From: CAZAMT01 sp964486145
Lineage (GTDB): Bacteria; Bacteroidota; Bacteroidia; Bacteroidales; JAAAOM01
Assembly: GCA_964486145.1 (NCBI GenBank)
Contig: CAZAMT010000244.1
Span: 1-6,371 of the forward strand
Length of the DNA: 6,371 nucleotides
Direction: 5' to 3'
Under the pieces are notes generated by a model. It made no database searches. It was not told the origin of the DNA and saw only the letters and a program-made list of their open reading frames with translations. Shown here piece after piece: positions 1-6,369 of the stretch. Position 1 is the first letter of the stretch, and each line of letters starts with the position of its first letter. Made by a program: the position numbers and the translations under genes.

Positions 1-69
1 AATGAAGCGTTAAAAACAGAGCCGCATGATTGCAAATTCTGTATGGTTATTAAAATTTTACTCCATTAA
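1..69 (+). other. Possible 3' end of an upstream gene
   Basis: Reading from base 1, a frame stays open for 22 codons and stops at TAA 67-69. Its product would end in ...EPHDCKFCMVIKILLH. The first dozen codons (GAA, AAA, ACA, GAG, CCG, CAT, GAT) look like ordinary codons for this genome and include a CxxC pair, but the stretch is too short to identify or to prove coding. A second frame stops at 11-13, so an upstream gene could equally end there, or the bases may be non-coding. Confidence 0.2.
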
Positions 70-257
70 TACAGATTTTTTCCTGGTTATTTATCATGTT
101 TTTACAGTCATAACCTGTTATTGGGTTTATCGGTAAAGAACCTCCTCGTTAATGCCGGGCATATTTCATTTTTAATGATTTTAAAAAATCGTAAATTGCA
201 CGGCAAGGATTATTTACAGATAATAACACGAATCTTTGTAAAACCAACGAATGAATT
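70..257. other. Upstream non-coding region of the M49 gene
   Basis: This AT-rich stretch contains no credible gene. It holds a 6-bp inverted repeat (GGTTAT 85-90 with ATAACC 110-115, 19-base loop), an alternative smaller pairing (AACC 112-115 with GGTT 124-127), and a compact near-palindrome ATGCCGGGCAT at 152-162 followed by T-rich sequence. The last could be a weak terminator for an upstream gene or a protein-binding site. None has convincing independent support. Confidence 0.3.
231..238 (+). promoter_or_regulatory. Candidate -7 box of a Bacteroidota promoter before the M49 gene
   Basis: AATCTTTG matches the Bacteroidota -7 consensus TAnnTTTG at all but the first position and lies 19 bases before the ATG at 258, which would give a short leader of about a dozen bases. 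No TTTG-like -33 box is found at the usual distance (around 208-211); the nearest TTG is at 196-198, too far away. The call rests on one box only. Confidence 0.33.
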
Positions 258-1892
258 ATGAAACGAATTATTTATTTACCATTGTTAGCCATTGCATTGT
301 TATTTAGTTGCAATCAAAAAAACGTTTACAAACCAATAAATCAAGAAGCAGTGAAAGAAGGAGTCAACAGTTTTATTGAAGTTGAATTAACAGCAGATCT
401 GGGTCATTTATCAGAAAAACAAAAAGAGCTTTTATCCATTCTCATTGACGTTTCAGATATCATGAACGGGTTGTTCTGGTTTGAAGCTTATGGGGATCGG
501 GAAGATTTGTTACAGGGGATTCAGGATCCATTGGTTAAAAAATATGCAAAAATCAACTATGGCCCCTGGGAAAGGTTAAACGGAAATGAGCCGTTTTTGG
601 AAGGTTTTGGCCCGAAACCTTTAGGCGCAAATTTCTATCCTCAGGATATGACCAAAGAAGAATTTTCCCAATGGGATAATAAAAACAAAGAAAGCCTGTA
701 TACCTTTGTTCGCAGAGATGACGATGGAAACCTGAAAAGCATTTGGTACCACGAGATGTTCGAATCACAGGTAAAAAAAGCATCTGAATTATTGAAAGAA
801 GCAGCTTCACTCGCTGAGGACGACGGTTTTAAGAAATACCTTGAACTACGGTCGCAGGCAATGCTTTCCGATTCATATTTTGAAAGTGACATGGCATGGA
901 TGGAAATGAAAAACAACGACATTGACTTTGTGGTTGGACCAATTGAAAACTATGAAGATCAATTGTTTGGCATAAAAACTGCTCATGAAGCATATGTTTT
1001 ACTAAAGGATAAAACCTGGAGCGAACGATTGCAGCATTATTCAGCAATTCTGCCTGAATTGCAAAACCGATTGCCAGTGCCGGAAGAATATAAACAGGAG
1101 ACGCCCGGTGCAGACTCCGATCTGGGAGCTTATGAAGCACTATATTATGCAGGCGATTGTAATGCAGGTAGTAAAACCATTGCCATCAATCTTCCGAATG
1201 ATGAAGAAGTGCAATTGCGAAAAGGCAGCCGGAGATTGCAGCTTAAAAACAGTATGAAAGCAAAATTTGATAAAATATTAATTCCCATTTCAAAGGTATT
1301 GATTGACCCGGAACAACAGCAACATGTAACATTCGATGCATTTTTTGAAAATACCATGTTTCATGAAGTAGCGCATGGCCTGGGAATAAAAGAAACCATT
1401 AATAACAAAGGCCCGGTGCGCTCAGCCATGAAAGATAACGCCTCTACCATTGAAGAAAGCAAAGCCGATATCCTTGGACTTTTTATGGTTACCGAACTTG
1501 TTGAAATGGGCGAACTGGAAGCAAATCTTATGGATAATTATGTGACATTTCTAACAGGCATCTTTCGTTCCATTCGGTTTGGTGCATCAAGCAGTCACGG
1601 AAGAGCAAATTTGATACGTTACAATTATTTTAAAGAGAAAGATGCCTTTACTCTGAGCAATGAAGGCGTATATAAGGTTGATTTCGAAAAAATGAAAGAA
1701 GCCATGAATTCTTTATCGGAATTAATTCTCGTTATACAGGGACAGGGGGATTATGAACAGGCATCACAATTGCTTAAAGAAAAAGGAATTATTGACAACG
1801 AATTACAGGCGGCCCTTGATGCAGTGAATGACCAGGATATTCCTGTGGACGTTGTATTTAAGCAGGGGAAAGAGGTGTTGGGAATCGAATAA
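258..1892 (+). CDS. Lipoprotein metallopeptidase, family M49 (dipeptidyl peptidase III-like, pentapeptide zinc motif)
   Basis: Predicted zinc aminopeptidase of the M49 family, whose characterised members remove dipeptides from the N-terminus of short peptides. Residues 1-18 form a type II signal peptide: K2 R3, a hydrophobic run, then the lipobox LFSC with C18 as the lipidated residue, so the enzyme should be membrane-anchored and face the periplasm or the cell surface. Family landmarks appear in order: ESDMAW 209-214, a GPIENYEDQLFG block just after it, NLPNDE 311-316, KGSRRLQLKN 322-331, zinc motif HEVAH 369-373, EESKAD 399-404 (matching the known EExK/RAD/E motif; E400 is the likely third zinc ligand and E370 the catalytic base), and RFGASSSHGRAN 440-451. 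Canonical DPP III has the hexapeptide HExxGH; this protein has the five-residue form known from some bacterial and plant homologues, and at 544 aa it is shorter than classical members (roughly 650-740 aa). The ATG at 258 gives an intact signal peptide; no strong Shine-Dalgarno precedes it. The family assignment is very secure. Dipeptidyl peptidase specificity is inferred, and short members may differ in activity. Confidence 0.93.
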   Translation: MKRIIYLPLLAIALLFSCNQKNVYKPINQEAVKEGVNSFIEVELTADLGHLSEKQKELLSILIDVSDIMNGLFWFEAYGDREDLLQGIQDPLVKKYAKINYGPWERLNGNEPFLEGFGPKPLGANFYPQDMTKEEFSQWDNKNKESLYTFVRRDDDGNLKSIWYHEMFESQVKKASELLKEAASLAEDDGFKKYLELRSQAMLSDSYFESDMAWMEMKNNDIDFVVGPIENYEDQLFGIKTAHEAYVLLKDKTWSERLQHYSAILPELQNRLPVPEEYKQETPGADSDLGAYEALYYAGDCNAGSKTIAINLPNDEEVQLRKGSRRLQLKNSMKAKFDKILIPISKVLIDPEQQQHVTFDAFFENTMFHEVAHGLGIKETINNKGPVRSAMKDNASTIEESKADILGLFMVTELVEMGELEANLMDNYVTFLTGIFRSIRFGASSSHGRANLIRYNYFKEKDAFTLSNEGVYKVDFEKMKEAMNSLSELILVIQGQGDYEQASQLLKEKGIIDNELQAALDAVNDQDIPVDVVFKQGKEVLGIE

Positions 1893-1983
1893 GTGTTTTT
1901 AATGTCTGAAAATCTTTTTACGCAAAATAGGAAGGAATTGATGGTAATGATAAACATTGATGTACGGTGATTAGTAGCATTTA

Positions 1984-2002
1984 TCCCCGTGAATGCAGGG
2001 GA
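1984..2002. other. G/C hairpin in the intergenic region
   Basis: TCCCC at 1984-1988 pairs with GGGGA at 1998-2002. The stem can extend inside by TG 1990-1991 with CA 1996-1997, leaving a bulged G1989 and loop AATG. No T-run follows on either strand, so it is not a classical intrinsic terminator. It could protect the 3' end of the peptidase transcript or act as a weak terminator. Confidence 0.4.
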
Positions 2003-2233
2003 ATTACAAGGGGTGAAGCAAACCAATTATCAACACTCGTGAGCTTTGCAAAACTTGAATAAAAGTGTTTTATCACACAAAGCAAGGTAACGTTTTACTC
2101 TTGTTTGTTTTCTGTGCTAACAATCATTAATGGATAACAAATAAAAATACTATCAGGTAGAACTTTTCGTTTCATTATGCAGTAAGAACCCATTTCTGAT
2201 GAATGCCTGAATGGAAAAGGTTTATATATTCGA

Positions 2234-2264
2234 TTTGTGATTTGAATTCTTTTTACTAAATTGG
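2234..2264 (+). promoter_or_regulatory. Promoter candidate (TTTG / TAnnTTTG type) for the outer-membrane protein gene
   Basis: TTTG at 2234-2237 is followed, after exactly 19 bases, by TAAATTGG at 2257-2264, which matches TAnnTTTG at seven of eight positions. This is the arrangement expected for the housekeeping sigma factor of Bacteroidota. The implied transcription start near 2270 leaves a leader of about 25 bases before the TTG start at 2296, enough to include the purine-rich ribosome-binding sequence. It is the best promoter match in the window. Confidence 0.5.
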
Positions 2265-2277
2265 CATAGAACGAAGC

Positions 2278-2286
2278 AGGGAGGGA
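2278..2286 (+). promoter_or_regulatory. Ribosome-binding site supporting the TTG start at 2296
   Basis: The purine-rich AGGGAGGGA ends nine bases before TTG 2296. It matters because the frame has no ATG near its beginning: the frame is closed by TAA at 2257-2259 and the only plausible starts are TTG 2296 and GTG 2338. The GTG has GAGGAG almost touching it (2331-2336), too close for normal initiation, so this site favours the TTG. Confidence 0.5.
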
Positions 2287-2295
2287 ATAAAAGAA

Positions 2296-4284
2296 TTGAG
2301 ATTTCTATTTTCAACATATAGCCACTTTGAGAGGAGCGTGTATCTCTTATTGCTTGTTTTTTTATTTGTTACATATCCCTTTGTTGCATCTTCACAGAAT
2401 TTTGAAGTTGATTTCGATACTGTTTATGTAAAGGAAGGCGAGGATCTGCTCATAAATAACAAGGTTTATAAGGTAAAAAAAGACACTTTTTTTTATGTTC
2501 CTTCAAGCTCATCTTACGAGATCAAACGCTACACCATTGGTAATGACAAACCCTTTTATGACTCCTTAAAACACAAAGCAGCCAATGGTAACTGGCTTTC
2601 TCATATGGTTAATGACTTGCTCGTAAAACATGAAAAAGGCCATGCAACGGGTCTTATCAATCCCGATGATCTTTCTGAATTTTTTATACACAAAGACAAA
2701 CGAATCAATGATATAAAAATTATCCGGTTAAACCCCTTTGGCACGAGCGTTAACGACCAGAAAAGTGAAGTTGACAACTGGTTTGAAAAAGCGGGAAATA
2801 AACTTCATTTTCGAACAACAGAAAGGGTGATAAAAAAACATTTACTTTTTCGTGAAAACCAAAAGATTGATCCATATACATTAAATGATAGTGAACGATT
2901 ATTGCGAAACCTCTCAAATATAAAGGACGCTCGTATTCTTATACAACCCGTTCCGGGAGACGACCAAGCGGTAAATGTTGTTGTGATTACCAGGGACGTA
3001 TGGTCTAAAGCATTCGGTATGTCAACCAAAAATTTTAGTGACGGACAATTTGATTTCTGGGATCGAAACATTTTTGGTCTTGGCCATGAAAACAAAAACG
3101 GCATTTTTTGGAATTCCGAAAAAAATCCTGCACTCGGTTATAAAGGTGAGTATAATTTGAAAAACATCGGTGGTTCATTTATTAACTGGCGCAGTAATTA
3201 CTGGGACTTGTTTGGTACCAAAGTTTACCGTACGGAGATATTTCGTGAATTTTTCACTCCTGACATTTTATACGCGGGTGGCATTACACTGGATAAAAGC
3301 CATTTTCAAAGAAATATTTGGACGAGGGATTCCATATTTGAAGATGAGCGTTATGGTTACTCAAATGTTGATGCCTGGTTTGGCAGATCTTTGCCGATCA
3401 TGAGGTTTAGCCGGTTTCAGAAATCAAGAGCAAATATTGTCCTGGCAGGACGTGTTCAATATGAAAATTTTACTACTCGTCCTACCGAAGTTAACCCTTC
3501 TTATTTGTACCGCTTTCATGATAAAACAAGGATTTTTATGAGTATCGGGTTTAATAAGCAAAAATTTAAACGCAACAACCTGATATATAGCTTTGGCCGT
3601 ACCGAAGATATACCTTTTGGCTACCTCTTCAATGTAACCGGCGGATATGAATTCGGAGAATTTTATGACCGTTCATATTTGAGCCTTTCCATGTCCCATG
3701 CAGTTGATATGCATCAGGACAATTACCTTTACGGAGCTTTCAGCATTGGTGGATTCTTCAGAGGTCAGAATGTAGAGCAAGGCATCTTGAATATTGAATC
3801 AACATATTTTACAAGATTATTCCGGATAGGTGGGTTCAGATTTCGGTATTTTCTGAATTTAAATTATACCAACGGAATCAATGCCATTGCAGACGAATTC
3901 ACAACCATTAGCAATGGAGAAGGTATCAACGGTTTAAGAAGCCCAACACTGGTTGGAACCAGAAAACTGGTGTTAAATACAGAACTGGTTTCATTTTCAC
4001 CGATATATATATTTGGTTTTCGGCTGGTTATGTATGGATTTGGTGATTTTGGACTTATTGGGAACCACAACAAATCCCTGTTTGATCAGAAATTTTATTC
4101 GGGTTATGGGATTGGATTGAGGTTACGAAATGAAAGACTTACCTTTAATACCATACAAATAAGGCTGGTAGTGTATCCAGATATCCCACACGGTGCCAAC
4201 CCTGAGTTTATCCAGTTTTCCGGGGAGCCGCGCCTCAGGCCAAATGATTTTTTCATTAACAAACCATCCATACTTACGTTTTAA
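2296..4284 (+). CDS. Outer-membrane beta-barrel protein with POTRA-like domain (BamA/TamA, Omp85-like)
   Basis: Predicted 662-aa outer-membrane protein. Residues 1 to about 34 form a signal peptide: basic n-region (R2, R13), hydrophobic core 16-28, and a likely cleavage site near ASSQ. A periplasmic part follows. Residues about 136-236 look like a POTRA module: a first strand INDIKIIRLNPFG at 137-149, then a helix-rich part starting at R173 with an LLRNLSNIKDARI-type segment, and a closing strand ending VVVITRDVW at 228-236. The remainder is rich in alternating aromatic/hydrophobic strands with Gly/Asn/Asp turns, as in a barrel. Late features fit the Omp85 family: GINGLR at 543-548 sits where the (L)RGY/F motif lies, followed by a strand pattern resembling NTELVSFSP...GFGDFG, and the protein ends in Phe. 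Omp85 proteins insert or translocate proteins or lipids at the outer membrane; this one's substrate is unknown, and with one visible POTRA it is not BamA itself. TTG is the preferred start because no ATG is available and it yields a normal signal peptide. Its promoter appears independent of the peptidase gene. Omp85-like assignment is by motif reading, not alignment. Confidence 0.75.
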   Translation: MRFLFSTYSHFERSVYLLLLVFLFVTYPFVASSQNFEVDFDTVYVKEGEDLLINNKVYKVKKDTFFYVPSSSSYEIKRYTIGNDKPFYDSLKHKAANGNWLSHMVNDLLVKHEKGHATGLINPDDLSEFFIHKDKRINDIKIIRLNPFGTSVNDQKSEVDNWFEKAGNKLHFRTTERVIKKHLLFRENQKIDPYTLNDSERLLRNLSNIKDARILIQPVPGDDQAVNVVVITRDVWSKAFGMSTKNFSDGQFDFWDRNIFGLGHENKNGIFWNSEKNPALGYKGEYNLKNIGGSFINWRSNYWDLFGTKVYRTEIFREFFTPDILYAGGITLDKSHFQRNIWTRDSIFEDERYGYSNVDAWFGRSLPIMRFSRFQKSRANIVLAGRVQYENFTTRPTEVNPSYLYRFHDKTRIFMSIGFNKQKFKRNNLIYSFGRTEDIPFGYLFNVTGGYEFGEFYDRSYLSLSMSHAVDMHQDNYLYGAFSIGGFFRGQNVEQGILNIESTYFTRLFRIGGFRFRYFLNLNYTNGINAIADEFTTISNGEGINGLRSPTLVGTRKLVLNTELVSFSPIYIFGFRLVMYGFGDFGLIGNHNKSLFDQKFYSGYGIGLRLRNERLTFNTIQIRLVVYPDIPHGANPEFIQFSGEPRLRPNDFFINKPSILTF

Positions 4285-4327
4285 CGCGGTAACAGCGACA
4301 GGATATACGTTGAATTCAAAAAATTTC

Positions 4328-4335
4328 TTTCTTTG
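4328..4335 (+). promoter_or_regulatory. Weak candidate -7 box before larC
   Basis: TTTCTTTG fits TAnnTTTG except at the second base and lies 21 bases before the larC ATG. The only upstream TTG (4310-4312) is 15 bases away, shorter than the usual spacing. No terminator hairpin is seen in the 72 bases between the barrel gene and larC, so larC-larB may also be transcribed by read-through. No NiCo-type riboswitch could fit in this gap. Confidence 0.3.
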
Positions 4336-4345
4336 TAAAAAAAAC

Positions 4346-4350
4346 GAGGA
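4346..4350 (+). promoter_or_regulatory. Ribosome-binding site of larC
   Basis: GAGGA lies six bases before ATG 4357, a normal Shine-Dalgarno position. It supports this ATG as the larC start, as does the family-typical N-terminus MKVLYYDCFAGISGDM. Confidence 0.5.
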
Positions 4351-4356
4351 AAAGAA

Positions 4357-5571
4357 ATGAAGGTATTGTATTATGATTGTTTTGCAGGCATTAGCGGTGA
4401 TATGAACCTTGGAGCATTGCTGGATTTGGGTGTTGAAGAAGCCGTGCTCAGGCAGGAACTCGATAAATTAGGCGTTGAAGGATATGAACTAATTGTGAAG
4501 CGTGAGAAGAAAATGGGTATCGAAGGAACACGTGTTACTGTTAAATTGCAGCCGCATCATCACCAACATCCTCATGAACACGATCACCACCACCATGAGC
4601 CACACCGAAACCTGACCGATATCTATGAAATTATTGATAACAGCACATTAAGTGGATCGGTGAAAGACCGAGCTAAAAAAATGTTTTTACTCATAGGAAA
4701 AGCAGAAGCAAAAATACACGGAAAATCGCTTGATGAAATTCATTTTCATGAGGTCGGTGCCATTGATTCCATTGTAGATATTGTTGGTGCTGCTATCTGT
4801 ATTGATAAACTGAATGTTGATAAAATCATGGCATCCAGGGTTGAAGTTGGCGGCGGTTTTGTAACGTGCGCTCACGGAACATTTCCCGTGCCGGCTCCGG
4901 CAACTGCTGAAATTCTTGCGAATATTCCGATTAAAATGGGAACCGTGGAAAAAGAAACAACCACTCCAACCGGGGCCTCTATTTTGGCTGCCAATGTAGA
5001 TGAATTTGCCGAAAATCATAACATGGTTATAAAAAAAACCGGCTATGGCATTGGTCATCGCGATCTGGATATTCCAAACGTACTGCGTGTATTTCTATCT
5101 GAAACCGAAGAAAAAACAACTCCTTCAACAAGCATGATCACGGAATGCAACATTGATGACATGAACCCGGAACTGTATGATTTCGTGATGGATGCATTAT
5201 TAAAAGCAGGGGCGAATGATGTTTACGTTGTTCCCATCCAGATGAAAAAGAACCGGCCCGCTGTAAAACTTTCTGTCATACATATAGCAGAGAATACATC
5301 TTCCATTGAAGAAATCCTGATGAAACAGACAACGACATTCGGAATCAGGCGTTATCGGATTGACAAAGTGGAATTGCAAAGGCAATCTGAGGAAATTGAA
5401 TGTAAAGGCAAAAAAGTAAGGATTAAATTGGGCTATCTTCAAAACAAAATCATTAAAGCCAAGCCCGAATACGATGATTGTAAAAGGGTTAGTGAAGAAT
5501 TAAATGTTTCCATTCTAAGCTTGTACAGGGAATTAAATCAATTAATAACTGAAAAATATTTTGAAATTTAA
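4357..5571 (+). CDS. larC: Nickel insertase LarC (nickel-pincer nucleotide cofactor biosynthesis)
   Basis: LarC (formerly DUF111 / TIGR00299) is a cytoplasmic CTP-dependent cyclometallase that inserts nickel into the dithio-pyridinium mononucleotide made by LarE, completing the NPN cofactor of lactate racemase LarA and related enzymes. Diagnostic segments are all present: DCFAGISGDM 7-16, HFHEVGAIDSIVD 129-141, PAPAT 179-183, TTTPTGA 201-207, ECNIDDMNPE 263-272, MKKNRP 296-301, TTTFGIRR 325-332 and KPEYDDC 369-375. Residues 67-83 are histidine-rich (11 of 17 are His), between the N-terminal fold and the rest, as in many LarC proteins, and are probably a nickel store or delivery site. The 404-aa length is full. 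In Lactiplantibacillus plantarum LarC is made from two reading frames by frameshifting; here one unbroken frame encodes both halves. ATG 4357 has a good ribosome-binding site. The gene is followed three bases later by larB, so the two are almost certainly cotranscribed. Identification is very secure. Confidence 0.96.
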   Translation: MKVLYYDCFAGISGDMNLGALLDLGVEEAVLRQELDKLGVEGYELIVKREKKMGIEGTRVTVKLQPHHHQHPHEHDHHHHEPHRNLTDIYEIIDNSTLSGSVKDRAKKMFLLIGKAEAKIHGKSLDEIHFHEVGAIDSIVDIVGAAICIDKLNVDKIMASRVEVGGGFVTCAHGTFPVPAPATAEILANIPIKMGTVEKETTTPTGASILAANVDEFAENHNMVIKKTGYGIGHRDLDIPNVLRVFLSETEEKTTPSTSMITECNIDDMNPELYDFVMDALLKAGANDVYVVPIQMKKNRPAVKLSVIHIAENTSSIEEILMKQTTTFGIRRYRIDKVELQRQSEEIECKGKKVRIKLGYLQNKIIKAKPEYDDCKRVSEELNVSILSLYRELNQLITEKYFEI

Positions 5572-5574
5572 GTC

Positions 5575-6324
5575 ATGAACGAGGAGCGATTAAAACAATT
5601 TTTGGAAAAATATAAAAGGGGGGACGTAACCAATGATCAGGTTATTGAAGAAATAAGGAAGAGTACCATCCAGGATTTGGGATTTGCAAATATTGACACA
5701 CACCGGGAAGTAAGAACAGGGTATCCGGAGATTATTTTTTGCCAGGGAAAAACCACGGAACAGGTAAAGCTTATCTTTCAATCGATGTTGGAATCGGAAA
5801 ACACCAATATCCTGGGTACACGTGCAACTCCTGAAATGCATGAAGCTGTTAAAGAAATCAGCCCGGAAGCTGAATACCATCCCCTTGGCCGGACACTTGC
5901 CATTAAACAAAAGGTGATGGAGGAAACCAAAACGTATATTTCAGTGGTAACTGCAGGTACATCCGATATTCCGGTTGCCGAGGAAGCAGCCATTACCGCT
6001 GAAATGTTCGGGAACAAAGTTGAACGCATCTTTGACGTGGGTGTTGCAGGAATCCATCGGTTGTACAGGAGGTTGGATCTTATTCGCGGCAGTCGTGTCA
6101 TCGTTGTAATTGCCGGAATGGAAGGAGCACTCCCCAGTGTGGTTGGCGGACTGGTTGATAAACCGGTGATTGCCGTACCAACAAGCATCGGTTACGGGGC
6201 AAACTTTGGAGGCTTATCTGCATTGCTTGGTATGTTAACCAGTTGTGCTGCCGGAACGGGTGTGGTAAATATCGACAATGGATTTGGAGCGGGATATCTG
6301 GCTGGTATGATAAATAAATTGTAA
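5575..6324 (+). CDS. larB: Pyridinium-3,5-biscarboxylic acid mononucleotide synthase LarB
   Basis: LarB is a cytoplasmic enzyme of the AIR carboxylase (PurE-like) fold that carboxylates the pyridinium ring of nicotinic acid adenine dinucleotide and cleaves off AMP, the first committed step of NPN cofactor synthesis. The N-terminal part carries EVRTGYPEIIFCQGKT (from residue 45), typical of LarB. The PurE-like core shows TAGTSDIPVAEEA 126-138, DVGVAGIHR 154-162, AGMEGALPSVVGG from 180, and PTSIGYGANFGG from 202. C224 in the SCAAG segment corresponds to the C-terminal cysteine that forms a covalent substrate adduct in the L. plantarum enzyme (C221 there, from memory). The 249-aa length matches the family. 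No clear Shine-Dalgarno precedes ATG 5575; the start lies three bases after the larC stop, so translation is probably coupled to larC. larE and larA, the usual partners, are not in the window and could lie beyond its right edge. Identification is very secure. Confidence 0.96.
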   Translation: MNEERLKQFLEKYKRGDVTNDQVIEEIRKSTIQDLGFANIDTHREVRTGYPEIIFCQGKTTEQVKLIFQSMLESENTNILGTRATPEMHEAVKEISPEAEYHPLGRTLAIKQKVMEETKTYISVVTAGTSDIPVAEEAAITAEMFGNKVERIFDVGVAGIHRLYRRLDLIRGSRVIVVIAGMEGALPSVVGGLVDKPVIAVPTSIGYGANFGGLSALLGMLTSCAAGTGVVNIDNGFGAGYLAGMINKL

Positions 6325-6346
6325 ATAATTTATGAACCGAGGACAA

Positions 6347-6369
6347 CTTGCCCCGATTTATCGGGGAAG
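6347..6369. terminator. GC-rich hairpin after larB, possible terminator
   Basis: CCCCGA 6351-6356 pairs perfectly with TCGGGG 6361-6366 around the loop TTTA. If G6350 is bulged, CTT 6347-6349 also pairs with AAG 6367-6369, giving nine base pairs. It starts 26 bases after the larB stop, a position that suits a transcript end, but no T-run follows on the + strand up to the window edge, so it may be an RNA-stabilising or repeated palindromic element instead. The window ends at 6371, so the right flank cannot be inspected. Confidence 0.4.

Larger units (their letters stand above)
1893..2295. other. 403-base intergenic region without a gene
   Basis: No reading frame here looks coding: the longest + strand ATG frames are only a few codons long (for example ATG 1940, nine codons), and the antisense frame running into the region is mostly a shadow of the peptidase gene. 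It contains a G/C hairpin at 1984-2002, a weak long-loop inverted repeat (AACACT 2032-2037 with AGTGTT 2064-2069, then TTATC), and a good promoter candidate just before the next gene. No classical stem followed by a T-run is seen after the stop at 1892, so how transcription of the peptidase gene ends is unclear. Confidence 0.6.

Noticed and set aside
1751..2026. Antisense open frame of 91 codons overlapping the end of the peptidase gene and the intergenic region.
   Set aside because: Most of it is the shadow of a well-conserved gene, its composition (many Ser, Thr, Asn, Cys) is unlike a real protein here, and no ribosome-binding site or promoter is evident.
2629..2643. HEKGH (residues 112-116 of the barrel protein) looks like an HExxH zinc-protease motif.
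   Set aside because: It lies in the N-terminal periplasmic part of an outer-membrane barrel protein, with no downstream third-ligand motif or protease-like context. A chance match is likely.
3170..3403. Plus-strand 77-codon frame inside the barrel protein gene.
   Set aside because: It lies wholly within a continuous gene with good protein features and encodes nothing recognisable; it is an out-of-frame shadow.
4285..4356. A nickel-responsive riboswitch or a terminator before larC.
   Set aside because: The gap is only 72 bases; the only pairing seen is a three-base stem (CGC 4285-4287 with GCG 4295-4297), too weak for either.
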